Positions 17,483-28,760 are shown, counted from the first letter of the stretch. The stretch: DNA of 64,000 nt from Acinetobacter terrae (GCF_013004375.1 NZ_JABERI010000010.1:1-64000); one strand, 5' to 3'. The notes: generated from the sequence alone by a model not told the origin. Program-made: numbers and translations.

Positions 17483-18181
17483 ATGAAAATGCTTCGTAAA
17501 ACCCTATGTGCTATGACATTAGGTGCAGCAACGCTTGCACCGGTAGTAAGTACTACTGTTTTTGCTGCGCCTGTTGCAGCATCGGAGCAACAAGCAACGA
17601 ACAATTTGGTAAAACAGTTAAGTAATATGCGTAGTTTGTCAGCAAATTTTGAACAAACTACAAAAGCAACAGCAGGAAATAAAGCGCCACAGAAAAAAGG
17701 CTTAACGGGACAACACATGAATCAAACCTTTAAAGGTGTGATGAAAGTTGCCCGTCCTGGTAAGTTTTTCTGGGAAACCACGAGTCCGTCAAAACAAACC
17801 ATTGTGACTTCAGGTAAAACTGTCTGGATTTATGACCCTGACTTACAACAGGCAGTCCGTCAAAGTTTGGATGATCAGGTAGCCAATACGCCAGCTTTGT
17901 TATTGTCGGGCAATACCAGTCAGATTATGAAGTCATATCGTGTGACGCAACCAGATAAAGGCAAGACTTATTACACCTTGCTTCCTAAAGACCGTGATGG
18001 TGCATTCCAAAGTTTAACTATTAGTTTTGGTGTCAATAAAGCGCCAAGTTTGATGATTTTGGAAGATTCACTCGGTCAAACCACTTATGTTCGATTTAAT
18101 AACGTGAAATTGAATCCTTCAATTCCAGCATCAACCTTTAATTTTGCACCGCCTAAAGGCACCGATATTATTGATCAATAA
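17483..18181 (+). CDS. lolA: Outer-membrane lipoprotein carrier protein LolA
   Basis: Periplasmic chaperone that carries lipoproteins from the LolCDE transporter to LolB. The 232-residue product has a cleavable signal peptide ending near residue 31 (VVSTTVFAAP). The LolA core follows, with SANFEQTT, RPGKFFWET and GKTVWIYDPDLQQAVRQ, all diagnostic. A basic insertion (about 60-77, GNKAPQKKGLTGQ) separates the first strands, and the family's late 'LEDSLGQTT.VRF' strand pair is present. AAGGTG lies just before the ATG. The partner lolB is at 41.2 kb. Confidence 0.93.
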   Translation: MKMLRKTLCAMTLGAATLAPVVSTTVFAAPVAASEQQATNNLVKQLSNMRSLSANFEQTTKATAGNKAPQKKGLTGQHMNQTFKGVMKVARPGKFFWETTSPSKQTIVTSGKTVWIYDPDLQQAVRQSLDDQVANTPALLLSGNTSQIMKSYRVTQPDKGKTYYTLLPKDRDGAFQSLTISFGVNKAPSLMILEDSLGQTTYVRFNNVKLNPSIPASTFNFAPPKGTDIIDQ

Positions 18182-18224
18182 TCAATTGATTTATATTGTT
18201 TAATTAATTCTTTAATGGTTATTT

Positions 18225-18250
18225 AAAAGCAGTCATTCATGACTGCTTTT
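18225..18250 (+). terminator. Intrinsic terminator after lolA
   Basis: AAAAGCAGTCAT pairs with ATGACTGCTTTT around a 2-nt loop, followed by T residues. Confidence 0.92.
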
Positions 18251-18478
18251 TTTAGTTTATATTTTGCTAAAAATATAGCGATGCTTTGAGAGGCAAAGTA
18301 CCACTATGCAAAAATAGCGCTAAGCTGCAGAATAAGTGTTACAACTCATAATACATAAAGATAAGAATTCAGTGATCAGAAGTGAGTGGCAAAATAACCA
18401 AGATCCATGCCCCCTAAGACATAGAAAAAGTAACAAAGACTAAAGCAACAAAGAAAAAAGCTCAGGAGAATTAAAAAA

Positions 18479-19975
18479 GTGGAAAATAACAATATAGTGA
18501 CTCCATCCGTGGATTATCCGCGGTTCACAAAATTAAAATCAAAATTTAATACTTATCGTCAAAGAGCTATGGGGCTAGGGGTAAGTTGGCTACAAAGAAG
18601 ATCAAAAAAATCAGCTAAAAACTCATCTAAAGCTAAGGCAAAAAATCCGTATCTCGATGGGATATTTGGTCCCGTAGATGAGGTGGAAAAGCGCGAATTT
18701 AAGGTCATGGGGGAAATTCCACGGCAATTGACGGGACTATTGTTGAGAATAGGCCCAAATCCGATTCATGTTGAAAATCCAGATTGCTATCACTGGTTTA
18801 CAGGTGAGGGAATGTTACATGCTTTAAAAATAGAACAGGGTCAAGCAGTGTGGTTTAAAAGTCATTATATCGAAACGGATTCTGTGCAAAAACAAAAGAA
18901 TAAAGCTGTTAAAGCAGGGTTTCGCCGTGGTCCCGGTGATGTGGTGAATACCAATGCTTTTTATCATGCCAATAAAATTTGGGCGAGTGTGGAAGCGGGA
19001 ACTTTGCCGGTACGTTTAGACTTAAATCTGAATACGGAAGAACACCGTTTTTTTAATACAGATGCCGACCTGCCTTTTACCGCACATCCACATAAAGACA
19101 ATAAAACAGGGCACTTACATGCTGTTTGCTATGATGCGCTGGATATCAAACACGCCTATTATGAAGTGATTGATGAGCAGGGGCTTTTACTGCATTGGGC
19201 TAAAATTCCTGTGCAACATGGTCCTATGATTCATGACTGTGCCATTACCGAGCAGGAGGTTTTAATTTTTGATTTACCGGTGACGTTTTCTTTCAAGCAA
19301 CTCATCAAAGGCAATCCATTACCTTATGAATGGAATGAAAAGCATGTGGCACGAATTGGGATTTTACCTAAATATGGTCATGCCGATGAAGTACGGTGGA
19401 TTCCTATAAACCCTTGTTTTATTTTTCATGCCGCAAATGCTTATCGAAATGATCAACAGCACATTATTCTAGATGTAGTGGTGCATCGCTACATGTTTAA
19501 AAAATCCCATCAAGGTCCATTTGAGCAGCAAAAAACTCAATTGGAACGCTGGGTGATTGATTCGAAACAAAATACTGTTGATCGACAGGTGATAGATTCG
19601 CAGGCGCAAGAATTCCCAAGAATCGATGAGCGATATACTGGTGAGCAGCATCGTTATATCTATAGCGTCAGTTTCGATCCTGTAATCATGACCAAAGCCA
19701 ATCATTTGATTTGTCACGATCTGCAAACTCGTGAAAAAATCACATATGAATTTGGTGATCAATGGGTGACGGGAGAAGTCGTCTTTATCCCTGAGTCATT
19801 GGATGCAGCTGAGGGAGAGGGTTACTTGTTATGCTATGTGCATCAAATCCATAAAGAATCCTCTAAAGTGCTGATTTTAAAAGCTCATGGTTTAAACATT
19901 CAGCCTCAGGCAGAAATTGTACTTGGCGTACATGTGCCATTGGGCTTTCACGGCAATTGGGTGGATTTATCTTAA
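18479..19975 (+). CDS. Carotenoid oxygenase (carotenoid/stilbene cleavage) family protein
   Basis: The 498-residue product is a seven-bladed-propeller dioxygenase. The four iron-binding histidines are recognisable: His203 (TAHPHKD), His252 (MIHDCAIT), His317 (IFHAANAY) and His491 (HGNWVDL). LPKYG near 297-300 is also diagnostic. The start is GTG (18479) with CAGGAG 10 nt upstream. The first 60 residues are a basic, low-complexity extension. The family cleaves carotenoids or lignin-type stilbenes; the substrate is not readable here. No carotenoid biosynthesis gene is nearby. It stands alone between lolA and a lipoprotein gene. Confidence 0.88.
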   Translation: MENNNIVTPSVDYPRFTKLKSKFNTYRQRAMGLGVSWLQRRSKKSAKNSSKAKAKNPYLDGIFGPVDEVEKREFKVMGEIPRQLTGLLLRIGPNPIHVENPDCYHWFTGEGMLHALKIEQGQAVWFKSHYIETDSVQKQKNKAVKAGFRRGPGDVVNTNAFYHANKIWASVEAGTLPVRLDLNLNTEEHRFFNTDADLPFTAHPHKDNKTGHLHAVCYDALDIKHAYYEVIDEQGLLLHWAKIPVQHGPMIHDCAITEQEVLIFDLPVTFSFKQLIKGNPLPYEWNEKHVARIGILPKYGHADEVRWIPINPCFIFHAANAYRNDQQHIILDVVVHRYMFKKSHQGPFEQQKTQLERWVIDSKQNTVDRQVIDSQAQEFPRIDERYTGEQHRYIYSVSFDPVIMTKANHLICHDLQTREKITYEFGDQWVTGEVVFIPESLDAAEGEGYLLCYVHQIHKESSKVLILKAHGLNIQPQAEIVLGVHVPLGFHGNWVDLS

Positions 19976-20105
19976 AATTATGAGATTTCTTATTTATAGC
20001 TATCAGGCTATATATTTTTAAAGATACATATTTTAAATTTCATTCATTTACCGAGCTTTGTATAGTGCAGGGGCATTATAAAAGGTATTAGGTTGTAAAA
20101 ATAAA

Positions 20106-20894
20106 ATGGAAATACGCAAGAATAAACAATGGCTCTGGGCACTTCCTGTTTCTTTCGCGGCACTTGTCATGGCGGGTTGTCAGGAGCGGACTGTACCGAA
20201 AAGCGAACAGGCGAGTACCACAAAGCCGGAAAAGTCTGAATCCATTGCATTAATTCAAGCCAAAGTTGTTCCGGTCAAATTGACCAAGCCAGAAGCTTGC
20301 GATGCAGATGGCTGTATGCAATATGACATTCAGACCGTAAAGACCAATGTTAAATGGATTGATGATTATTTTATTGATCGAATTAAAAAAGCAGATCCGA
20401 TTGCTTTTTCAACCGCACCCAATCAAAAAATCAATACTGCTGAAGGTGCTGATCCTAACTTAAGTCAAAGTTCGACCTATGTGCGCTTTGTGAATCAGCA
20501 ATATGATCGGGCAACTTTTGCCATCCAAACCTACACCTATTCATCGGGTGCAGCACATGGCATGCATCACCAGGAATTTGTGAATTTTGATTTGAAAACC
20601 AAAAAACGCTTGGCACTACAAGATATTCTGGTGAAGGGTGCAGAACAGCAGGTATTAGATACCTTGTATGACTCAAATAGCATGTGGCTGGATCAACATA
20701 GTATTGAGCGAACCAAGTTGCAGTTGAGTGATAATTTCTACTATGGTGCCAATGGCATTGTGTTTGTTTATCCCTTATATGAACTGGCTTCTTATGCAGA
20801 AGGGATGACCGAACTGACATTGCCGTATGTTGCGCTCACCAAACTGGTTAAAGCGGAATATCTGCCAAGTTTACCAAAGTATCCAAGCCCATAA
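20106..20894 (+). CDS. Lipoprotein with DUF4163/DUF3298 domains
   Basis: The 262-residue product has a lipoprotein signal with Cys25 (ALVMAGCQ). The mature part matches the RsiV/PdaC-like arrangement: an N-terminal domain (about 60-150), then a domain with SSGAAHGMHHQEFVNFDLKT and FVYPLYELASYAEG. These domains bind lysozyme or glycan ligands in Gram-positive RsiV; in Acinetobacter the role is unknown. A Cys pair (CDADGC) may form a disulphide. Confidence 0.75.
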   Translation: MEIRKNKQWLWALPVSFAALVMAGCQERTVPKSEQASTTKPEKSESIALIQAKVVPVKLTKPEACDADGCMQYDIQTVKTNVKWIDDYFIDRIKKADPIAFSTAPNQKINTAEGADPNLSQSSTYVRFVNQQYDRATFAIQTYTYSSGAAHGMHHQEFVNFDLKTKKRLALQDILVKGAEQQVLDTLYDSNSMWLDQHSIERTKLQLSDNFYYGANGIVFVYPLYELASYAEGMTELTLPYVALTKLVKAEYLPSLPKYPSP

Positions 20895-20941
20895 TTTCAG
20901 GTTAATTCGGTTAAATTTGCTCTAATAAGGCACAGCTGTAG

Positions 20942-22285
<1,344 letters not shown>

Positions 22286-22375
22286 TCTTCGGATTGCTCA
22301 ATAAATCGTTAAAGGGCACAGTTTTGTGCATGAAAATTGCTTAAGACAGTCAGATTTAAAATACTGAGGTAATTC

Positions 22376-23752
22376 GTGGATATCTTTCCAATCTCTTTAA
22401 AGTTGCAACAGCAACCTTGTCTGATTGTCGGTGGTGGGCGTATTGCATACCGTAAGGCAGTCCTTTTGGCAAAAGCAGGCGCAGTCATTCACGTGATTGC
22501 ACCTGAAATTGAAAGTAATTTACTTGAAATTGTTGAAACTAGCCAAGGGCAATATGTCCAAGCACCTTTTAGTCCAGATATTCCATTACGCAATTACCGT
22601 TTGGTGATTGCCGCAACCAATGATAAAACAACCAATGTTCAAGTTTTTGAAGCCTGCGAAGCTGAAAAAATATTGGTGAATAGTGTGGATGATCCACCGC
22701 ATTGTCGTTTTATGGTTCCAGCAATTATTGACCGTTCACCCTTGGTGGTTTCAATTGCTACTAATGGCACATCACCGGTTTTATCACGTCAAATCCGAAC
22801 TCAGCTTGAGGCATCTATTCCCCATGGAATGGGTAAGCTGGCTGAATTTTCTGGAAAATGGCGTGCTGCAGTAAAAGCTAAAATTGAGAATCCTGATGAG
22901 CGCCGTATTTTTTGGGAAGACTTGTATGCCAGTCCACTCAAAGAACAGGTGTTTAATGACAATATTACTGAAGCGGATCGTTTGATTGAACAAGCCCTAA
23001 TTGAGTGGAAAGCGCCTAAAGGCGAAGTCTATTTGGTGGGTGCGGGACCAGGTGATCCTGAGCTCTTGACCTTAAAAGCTTTACGTTTGATGCAACAAGC
23101 CGATGTGGTTATTTATGACCGTTTGGTATCTCCACCGATTTTGGATTTGTGCCGCCGTGATGCAGAAAAAATCTATGTCGGCAAAGCACGGTCTAATCAT
23201 AGTGTTCCACAAGACGGTATTAATGCCTTATTGGTGGAATACGCAGCGCAAGGTAAGCGTGTCTGCCGTTTAAAAGGCGGTGATCCGTTTATCTTTGGTC
23301 GTGGTGGTGAAGAGATTCAAGAGCTGTTTGCTGCAGGTGTGGCGTTTCAGGTGGTGCCAGGGATTACGGCGGCTTCTGGCTGTTCAGCTTATGCCGGTAT
23401 TCCTTTAACGCATCGTGACTATGCGCAGAGTGTCCGCTTCCTGACAGGACATTTGAAAGAAGGTTCACCTGAGTTGCCTTGGCATGAACTGGTCTATGAA
23501 AACCAAACCTTGGTGTTGTATATGGGGTTGGTGGGATTAGAAAAAATCTGCGCCCAACTTATTGCCCATGGTCAACGACCTAATATGCCTGTAGCGCTTA
23601 TTTCTAAAGGGACGACACCAGACCAGAAAGTGGTAGTAGGAACGTTGGCAGATATCGCCTCTAAAGTGACAGAACATCAAATTCAAGCGCCAACACTGAC
23701 CATTATTGGTGAAGTGGTAAAGTTGCGCGAACAATTGCAGTGGCAAGCTTAA
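22376..23752 (+). CDS. cysG: Siroheme synthase, fused CysG
   Basis: Bifunctional enzyme that makes siroheme for sulphite and nitrite reductases. The N-terminal half (1-210) is the precorrin-2 dehydrogenase/ferrochelatase, with the NAD motif VGGGRIAYRKA. The C-terminal half (about 216-458) is uroporphyrinogen-III methyltransferase, with VYLVGAGPGDPELLTLKA and GGDPFIFGRGGEE. The 458-residue length matches E. coli CysG (457). The start is GTG (22376) with TGAGG seven nt upstream. Confidence 0.95.
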   Translation: MDIFPISLKLQQQPCLIVGGGRIAYRKAVLLAKAGAVIHVIAPEIESNLLEIVETSQGQYVQAPFSPDIPLRNYRLVIAATNDKTTNVQVFEACEAEKILVNSVDDPPHCRFMVPAIIDRSPLVVSIATNGTSPVLSRQIRTQLEASIPHGMGKLAEFSGKWRAAVKAKIENPDERRIFWEDLYASPLKEQVFNDNITEADRLIEQALIEWKAPKGEVYLVGAGPGDPELLTLKALRLMQQADVVIYDRLVSPPILDLCRRDAEKIYVGKARSNHSVPQDGINALLVEYAAQGKRVCRLKGGDPFIFGRGGEEIQELFAAGVAFQVVPGITAASGCSAYAGIPLTHRDYAQSVRFLTGHLKEGSPELPWHELVYENQTLVLYMGLVGLEKICAQLIAHGQRPNMPVALISKGTTPDQKVVVGTLADIASKVTEHQIQAPTLTIIGEVVKLREQLQWQA

Positions 23753-23788
23753 TCAAGCTTGCCATTTTATTTAAAGTAGAGAACTCCC

Positions 23789-24268
23789 GTGATTCATGTC
23801 GTATTGTACGAGCCAGAAATTCCTGCAAATACCGGGAATATTATTCGTTTATGTGCCAATACCGGTGCGCAACTTCATTTGGTAAAACCGCTTGGTTTTG
23901 AGCTGGATGATAAAAAGCTCAGACGTGCAGGTTTGGATTATCATGAATGGGCACATATGAAAGTTTGGGAAAGCTTTGAAGAATGTCTGGCACATTTAAA
24001 AGAGCAGGGCATTGGAAATGATGCGATTTATCCCTTAACCACCAAAGGTGTTGAAACACCGCATACCTCAAATTTAAACCGTCCGGTAGCATTATTGATG
24101 GGACCAGAAACTCGTGGCTTGCCTGAAAATGTTCGCATGATGTTTCCTAAAGAACACTGGATTCGCTTGCCGATGGCAGAAAACTCACGTAGTTTAAACT
24201 TGTCCAATGCGACTGCTGTAATCTTGTATGAAGCATGGCGTCAGCAAGGTTTTAAAATTTTGGTGTAA
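23789..24268 (+). CDS. trmL: tRNA (cytidine(34)-2'-O)-methyltransferase
   Basis: SPOUT-class enzyme that methylates the wobble ribose of tRNA-Leu. The 159-residue product starts MIHVVLYEPEIPANTGNIIR. It has the knot motifs LLMGPETRGLP and RLPMAENSRSLNLSNA. The start is GTG (23789). It lies 36 nt after cysG and ends at a terminator, so cysG-trmL may form one unit. Confidence 0.93.
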   Translation: MIHVVLYEPEIPANTGNIIRLCANTGAQLHLVKPLGFELDDKKLRRAGLDYHEWAHMKVWESFEECLAHLKEQGIGNDAIYPLTTKGVETPHTSNLNRPVALLMGPETRGLPENVRMMFPKEHWIRLPMAENSRSLNLSNATAVILYEAWRQQGFKILV

Positions 24269-24283
24269 AATCTATTGCTCATG

Positions 24284-24306
24284 AAAGCTGCTTAAGAGCA
24301 GCTTTT
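24284..24306 (+). terminator. Intrinsic terminator after trmL
   Basis: AAAGCTGCT and AGCAGCTTT form a stem closed by TTAAG-type loop bases; TTTT follows. Confidence 0.8.
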
Positions 24307-24464
24307 ATGCCTAAAATTTAAAAAATACGGCAATAATAAGATGTTCTAGAGTAGAAAGTAGCTTCAATTTCTTTCATAAATCATTCTGTGTATTCAAAGA
24401 ATAATGAAAAAAATCAGCCTCAATAGACTTTAATTGCTCGATTAAATCAATCATTAAACCAATA

Positions 24465-24489
24465 AAAAAGACGCATAAAGCGTCTTTTT
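24465..24489 (-). terminator. Intrinsic terminator of the APC permease gene
   Basis: AAAAAGACGC pairs with GCGTCTTTTT around a 5-nt loop, just past the permease stop on the minus strand. Confidence 0.9.
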
Positions 24490-24508
24490 TATCGAGTGAA
24501 TTAACGCA

Positions 24509-25906
24509 TTAATAAGAATCATCAAACTCGTTATGTTGTGGAGCAGGCTGTTTAAAACCTTTGGTTTTATAACCAAGATATAAAATACCGAACATTGCCC
24601 ACCATAAGCCATATTTCAATGATGTTTCTTCAATTTCAAGCCAGAGTGCAAACACACTAATGAAACCGAGTAATGGCACAATCACAAAGTTTAAAATATC
24701 TTTGAAATTTTTAGTGCGTCCATCACGTAATGCATAACGTGAAATTACTGACAGATTTACAAAGGTGAATGCAGTTAAGGCACCGAAACTGATGAGTGAA
24801 ATCACTGTATCAAGATTCATAAAGCCAGCAGTTAAAGCCACAGCACCAACAATTAAAATATTGTATGAAGGTGTTAGGCTTCTAGGACTGATATGACCAA
24901 AGATTTTCTTGTTAATAACACCATCACGACCCATGGCAAACATCAAGCGTGATACGCCAGCATGTGCTGAAATACCTGATGCCAACACCGTCACAATCGC
25001 AAAAGCAAGAACATAGGATTGGAATAGTGAACCACCAACAAGCATCAAGATATCTGGCTGAGTCGCTGCAATATCCTCAAAATATGTTTTCGGATCGTTC
25101 GGGAAGTAAATTTGCATGAAGTAGGTGCTGATAATAAAGATCACACCGGCAATCAAAGCAGTTAAGAAAATTGCTTTAGGCAATGTCTTTTCAGTATCTT
25201 TGGTTTCTTCAGCAAGCGAACTTAGCGAGTCAAAACCAGTGAATGAGAAGCACAGTAAAGTTGCACCGGTAATCAGTGCACCGACTGAAGTCAGCTCGTT
25301 CCAAAACGGTTCAAGGCTCCAAAGCTGATAGCGCTGTTCTGCAGGGATTGGACCATCTGCATTAAAGCCAGCTTGTAGCTTGGTGTAAACCAAATAGGTA
25401 AATACAGCAATTACAACCAACTGTACTAACACAATCATACTGTTGAAGTTCGCAACAAAGCGCGCACCACGTAAGTTAACACCGGTCATGAATGCCGTGA
25501 GTACAATTACCCAAACCCAGTGGTTTACATCCGGGAACAGGGCTTCAAGGTAAATCCCCGCAAGAATGATGTTGACCATTGGAGACAGTAAATAGTCTAG
25601 CCAAGATGACCAACCCACCATAAAGCCGACATTGGGATGAATCGATTTTTGAGCATAGGTATACGCCGAACCCGAAGAAGGGTAGCGACGAATCATATGA
25701 CCATAACTCAGGGATGTTAATAAAATTGCAACGAGTGCAAATATGTAGGATGTCGGTACGTGAAAATGACTTTCTTCCGATACTAGGCCGAAAGTGTCAA
25801 ATAACGTCATGGGCTGTATATAAGCTAAACCGATAATAATGATGTGCCAGAGTCCCAGCGTTTTTTGCAGTTTAGCTGCCGATGGAGTCCCAGAGATATT
25901 TGTCAA
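24509..25906 (-). CDS. APC-superfamily amino acid/polyamine permease
   Basis: The 465-residue product is a 12-helix transporter of the amino acid-polyamine-organocation group. Typical signatures are GLAYIQPMTLFDTFG in TM1 and SYGHMIRRYPSSGSAYTYAQ in TM2-3. FTGFDSLSSLAEETKDTEK, in the TM6 region, is the most family-specific. It resembles PuuP/YjeH-like carriers, but the substrate is not determinable. The start is TTG (25906) preceded by AGAGGA. Upstream on the same strand lie an iron alcohol dehydrogenase and an SCP2-like gene. Confidence 0.88.
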   Translation of the reverse strand: MTNISGTPSAAKLQKTLGLWHIIIIGLAYIQPMTLFDTFGLVSEESHFHVPTSYIFALVAILLTSLSYGHMIRRYPSSGSAYTYAQKSIHPNVGFMVGWSSWLDYLLSPMVNIILAGIYLEALFPDVNHWVWVIVLTAFMTGVNLRGARFVANFNSMIVLVQLVVIAVFTYLVYTKLQAGFNADGPIPAEQRYQLWSLEPFWNELTSVGALITGATLLCFSFTGFDSLSSLAEETKDTEKTLPKAIFLTALIAGVIFIISTYFMQIYFPNDPKTYFEDIAATQPDILMLVGGSLFQSYVLAFAIVTVLASGISAHAGVSRLMFAMGRDGVINKKIFGHISPRSLTPSYNILIVGAVALTAGFMNLDTVISLISFGALTAFTFVNLSVISRYALRDGRTKNFKDILNFVIVPLLGFISVFALWLEIEETSLKYGLWWAMFGILYLGYKTKGFKQPAPQHNEFDDSY

Positions 25907-25953
25907 CGGCGTTATCCTCTTAATCGTTGATCAAGGATCAGTCATGTTTATAA

Positions 25954-25976
25954 GGATCGTTTGAGACGAACGATCC
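25954..25976. promoter_or_regulatory. Inverted repeat in the permease leader
   Basis: GGATCGTT (25954-25961) and AACGATCC (25969-25976) form a perfect 8-bp inverted repeat with a 7-nt centre, about 50-70 nt upstream of the TTG start. It has no T tract, so an operator or leader hairpin is more likely than a terminator. Confidence 0.45.
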
Positions 25977-26171
25977 CCCCTATACGAATAAAACAAAAGT
26001 GCGCCAATCTACTCTAGTTTGGTGTCTTTTGCCAGTATCTTTATGAATTATTAATGCAGAAAATATGCCATTTGATATAAAAGCTTAACTTTATCTTTCC
26101 ACAAAGCAAAAGCCCGATGCTTAAAAAAACACCAGGCCAATTTTTTGCTATATTCGCTTATTTTTCAATAT

Positions 26172-27356
26172 TTACCAAGCTTTTTTTAAGATCGCTTTTA
26201 AATCGCTTAAGGTGGCCTCTTTAGGGTTGTAAATAATAGAACCATCATTTAAAGCTTTTTCTGCCACTTCATCTAACTGTGCTTCAGATACCTTACCTGT
26301 TTCACGTAAAGTACGTGGTAACTTGGTTAGGGTATTTAAGCGATCTCGCATGGTCAAAATGGTTGCAATCGCTTTATCTGCACGTAAGTGGGCAGGCGTT
26401 TGAGCGTAAATATCGGGACCCGCTAAAGGAAGCAATAATTCTGCAATCTTGTCGCCATTCACTTCTTTATTGTATTCGAGCACATAAGGCAGGAATAAGT
26501 TCATGCATAAGCCATGCGGCAGATGCGCAACTGCACCTAAGGCATGTCCTAATGAATGCACTAGGCCCACCATTGAGTTAGAGAAGGCGATACCTGCCAT
26601 AGTGGAGGCTTGAGCCAATTCTAGACGACCAAACTCATCAGTTGGGTTATCCAGTACATTGAACAAACTGTTGCTGACTTTTTTGATTGCAGCAGTGGCA
26701 TAGGCATCACTAATTGGATTTGCAGCCATACAGGTGTAGGCTTCAACCGCATGAGTCAATGCATCCATTGCAGTCATTGCAGTTAAGTGTGGTGGCAAGG
26801 TTTGCGTCATGCGCGGGTCAAGAATCGCTGCATGTGGCATCAGGTAATAAGATGCAAATGGCATTTTGACATTTTTTTCAAGGTCAGAAACCACAGCAAC
26901 CATCGTCACTTCTGAACCAGTGCCCGAAGTTGTTGGAATAACGAAAAATGGTTTTAACGGTTTTGGAAGATTATGCGCACCTGAATATTTCAGTAAGTCA
27001 TCACCACCTTCAGTCACCAAGATATTGGTCGCTTTGGAAGTATCAATCACCGAGCCGCCACCAACCGCAATAATCGCATCACAATTATTATCACGATAAG
27101 CTTTTGCTGCATTTCGAACAGTTTGTACGCTTGAATCGGGTGGGACATCGTCAAAAATATAACCAATCACGGCATCAGTCGATTCAAATGCAGCTTCGAT
27201 CGGAGTCAGTAAATTATTTGCGCGTACGCCTTTGTCGGTAATAATCAGAGGGCGTTTTGCACCCAAAGTCGCAAGTTCAAATGGAATGTGTTCTAACGCG
27301 GCATGACCTGCGATGACTTTTACTGGACAGAAAAATTCGTAATAAGGCTTAGCCAT
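26172..27356 (-). CDS. Iron-containing alcohol dehydrogenase
   Basis: Group III (Fe-dependent) NAD(P) dehydrogenase, 394 aa. The dinucleotide motif GGGSVIDTSKA is near residue 95-105. The metal site includes MDALTHAVEAYTCMAANPISDA and GLVHSLGHALGAVAHLPHG with its conserved histidines. The start is set at ATG 27356 because GGAG (27365-27368) sits 8 nt upstream. An in-frame GTG three codons earlier overlaps that site. It begins just after the stop of the SCP2-like gene, so the two are coupled. The substrate is unknown. Confidence 0.92.
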   Translation of the reverse strand: MAKPYYEFFCPVKVIAGHAALEHIPFELATLGAKRPLIITDKGVRANNLLTPIEAAFESTDAVIGYIFDDVPPDSSVQTVRNAAKAYRDNNCDAIIAVGGGSVIDTSKATNILVTEGGDDLLKYSGAHNLPKPLKPFFVIPTTSGTGSEVTMVAVVSDLEKNVKMPFASYYLMPHAAILDPRMTQTLPPHLTAMTAMDALTHAVEAYTCMAANPISDAYATAAIKKVSNSLFNVLDNPTDEFGRLELAQASTMAGIAFSNSMVGLVHSLGHALGAVAHLPHGLCMNLFLPYVLEYNKEVNGDKIAELLLPLAGPDIYAQTPAHLRADKAIATILTMRDRLNTLTKLPRTLRETGKVSEAQLDEVAEKALNDGSIIYNPKEATLSDLKAILKKAW

Positions 27357-27357
27357 G

Positions 27358-27891
27358 TTATGCACTCCGTTTAAAATAGGATTGAGCTAGTTTCAAATAA
27401 ATATTTGCAGCTCCAGTGAGTTTTTGTTTTAGGCTCAATTCAGTTGGATATTGTTTTACAGCAAGCTCCGCCAGGAGTTTAGGTAAAATCAGCGATTCCA
27501 TTTTATTTAAGCAACGGACCAGACGAATGGCGAAAGAAATATCGCCATCGGCAATCATGCGGTCATGAGCAAAGGCTTGTGCAGTACTTTCCTGAAAAGA
27601 AAACACTAAAAAAGCATGGGTTAAGTGCTTAAAAGTAATGGTTAAATCAGGCTTGATATCTACAGATTGGAGTAATTTTAATTGATGGTCTTCCGTGACT
27701 TTCGCAATAAAAGCCGGGCCATTGGGAAATACTTTCATCGATAGAACAAAACCGACAGGGAAGTTGGAGACTTCCTGTTTTACTTCATCATCGACTTGAC
27801 TCGCCATTACCAGACCTCTGCCAATCACATCCATCATGAGTTTGACATAGGTTAGTTGTAAAGCGGGCTTTACGGATTTGGTTGAAATCAC
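27358..27891 (-). CDS. SCP2-like (sterol-carrier domain) protein, 177 aa
   Basis: The product has the general look of a bacterial SCP2-type lipid-binding domain (KPDLTITFKHLTHAFLVF, then DRMIADGDISFAIRLVRCL). This pattern, 'polar strand, helix, D-G-D', is typical of the family. No signal peptide is present. It directly precedes the iron alcohol dehydrogenase (1-nt gap), suggesting a shared role with a hydrophobic alcohol or aldehyde. The family assignment is moderate. Confidence 0.6.
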   Translation of the reverse strand: MISTKSVKPALQLTYVKLMMDVIGRGLVMASQVDDEVKQEVSNFPVGFVLSMKVFPNGPAFIAKVTEDHQLKLLQSVDIKPDLTITFKHLTHAFLVFSFQESTAQAFAHDRMIADGDISFAIRLVRCLNKMESLILPKLLAELAVKQYPTELSLKQKLTGAANIYLKLAQSYFKRSA

Positions 27892-27968
27892 TCGCGCATC
27901 CCTTATCTAAAAAATATTTTATTAGTTTAGAGTAAATACTCTAATTTATTTTTATGTCAAAAGCAAAG

Positions 27969-28628
27969 TTATTGTTGCATGACTTGGACTTGATTAAAGT
28001 AACCGCTGTTGTTAAAAGTTTCAATGATATCTGCACATAAATCATTAAAGTGCGGATAGTTTGGAACCAAGTCCATGACACGAACCATTTCCATTCCTGC
28101 ATAACCACATGGGTTAATGGTATGGAAGCCAGATAGGTCGCAATCAATATTTAGAGCCAATCCGTGATAGCTGCGTCCCTTCCGAATTTTAAAGCCTAAA
28201 GATCCAATTTTGCGTTCTGCAACATATACTCCGGGTGCATCCGGTTTGGCATAGCCTTCAATCCCGTATTTCTTCAGCAGTTCAATCATTAAGTTTTCGG
28301 CATAAGACACTAAAGTGCGGACATTCCAACCTAAACGGTTTAGGTCAAACATGAAGTAGGCAACCAGTTGACCTGGACCATGCCAAGTCACTTGACCGCC
28401 GCGATCGGTTTGTACCACAGGAATGTTACTGGGCATCAGAATATGTTCAGGCTTTCCTGCTTGACCTTGAGTTAAAACCTCATGATGTTGCAAAATCCAC
28501 AGTTCATCTGGGGTGTTTTCATCACGGTTTTCAGTCAGGCTTTTCATGTCCTGAAAACGATCGAGATAGGGCGTGAGCTGGTTAAATTGACGAATAATAA
28601 GCGTTGGTTTTAGAACAGCATCAGTCAC
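27969..28628 (-). CDS. lipB: Octanoyl-ACP:protein N-octanoyltransferase
   Basis: Transfers octanoate from ACP to lipoyl domains, the first step of lipoate assembly. The 219-residue product has the family motifs [20 protein letters not shown] and the Lys-containing [20 protein letters not shown]. The catalytic Cys lies in [11 protein letters not shown] ybeD-type gene precedes it on the same strand, as in E. coli; lipA is not in the window. Confidence 0.95.
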   Translation of the reverse strand: MTDAVLKPTLIIRQFNQLTPYLDRFQDMKSLTENRDENTPDELWILQHHEVLTQGQAGKPEHILMPSNIPVVQTDRGGQVTWHGPGQLVAYFMFDLNRLGWNVRTLVSYAENLMIELLKKYGIEGYAKPDAPGVYVAERKIGSLGFKIRKGRSYHGLALNIDCDLSGFHTINPCGYAGMEMVRVMDLVPNYPHFNDLCADIIETFNNSGYFNQVQVMQQ

Positions 28629-28760
28629 GTAAAGTGCGTCCTTTAAAAAGTTTAAATATTGTGAATGATTATAATGAAATCAAGGTGGGATAGGGGACGA
28701 TCCCCACGTGATTTGCCATTTTTATTGGAAGGGACTCAACAGTTTTTTGTAGATATAAAA

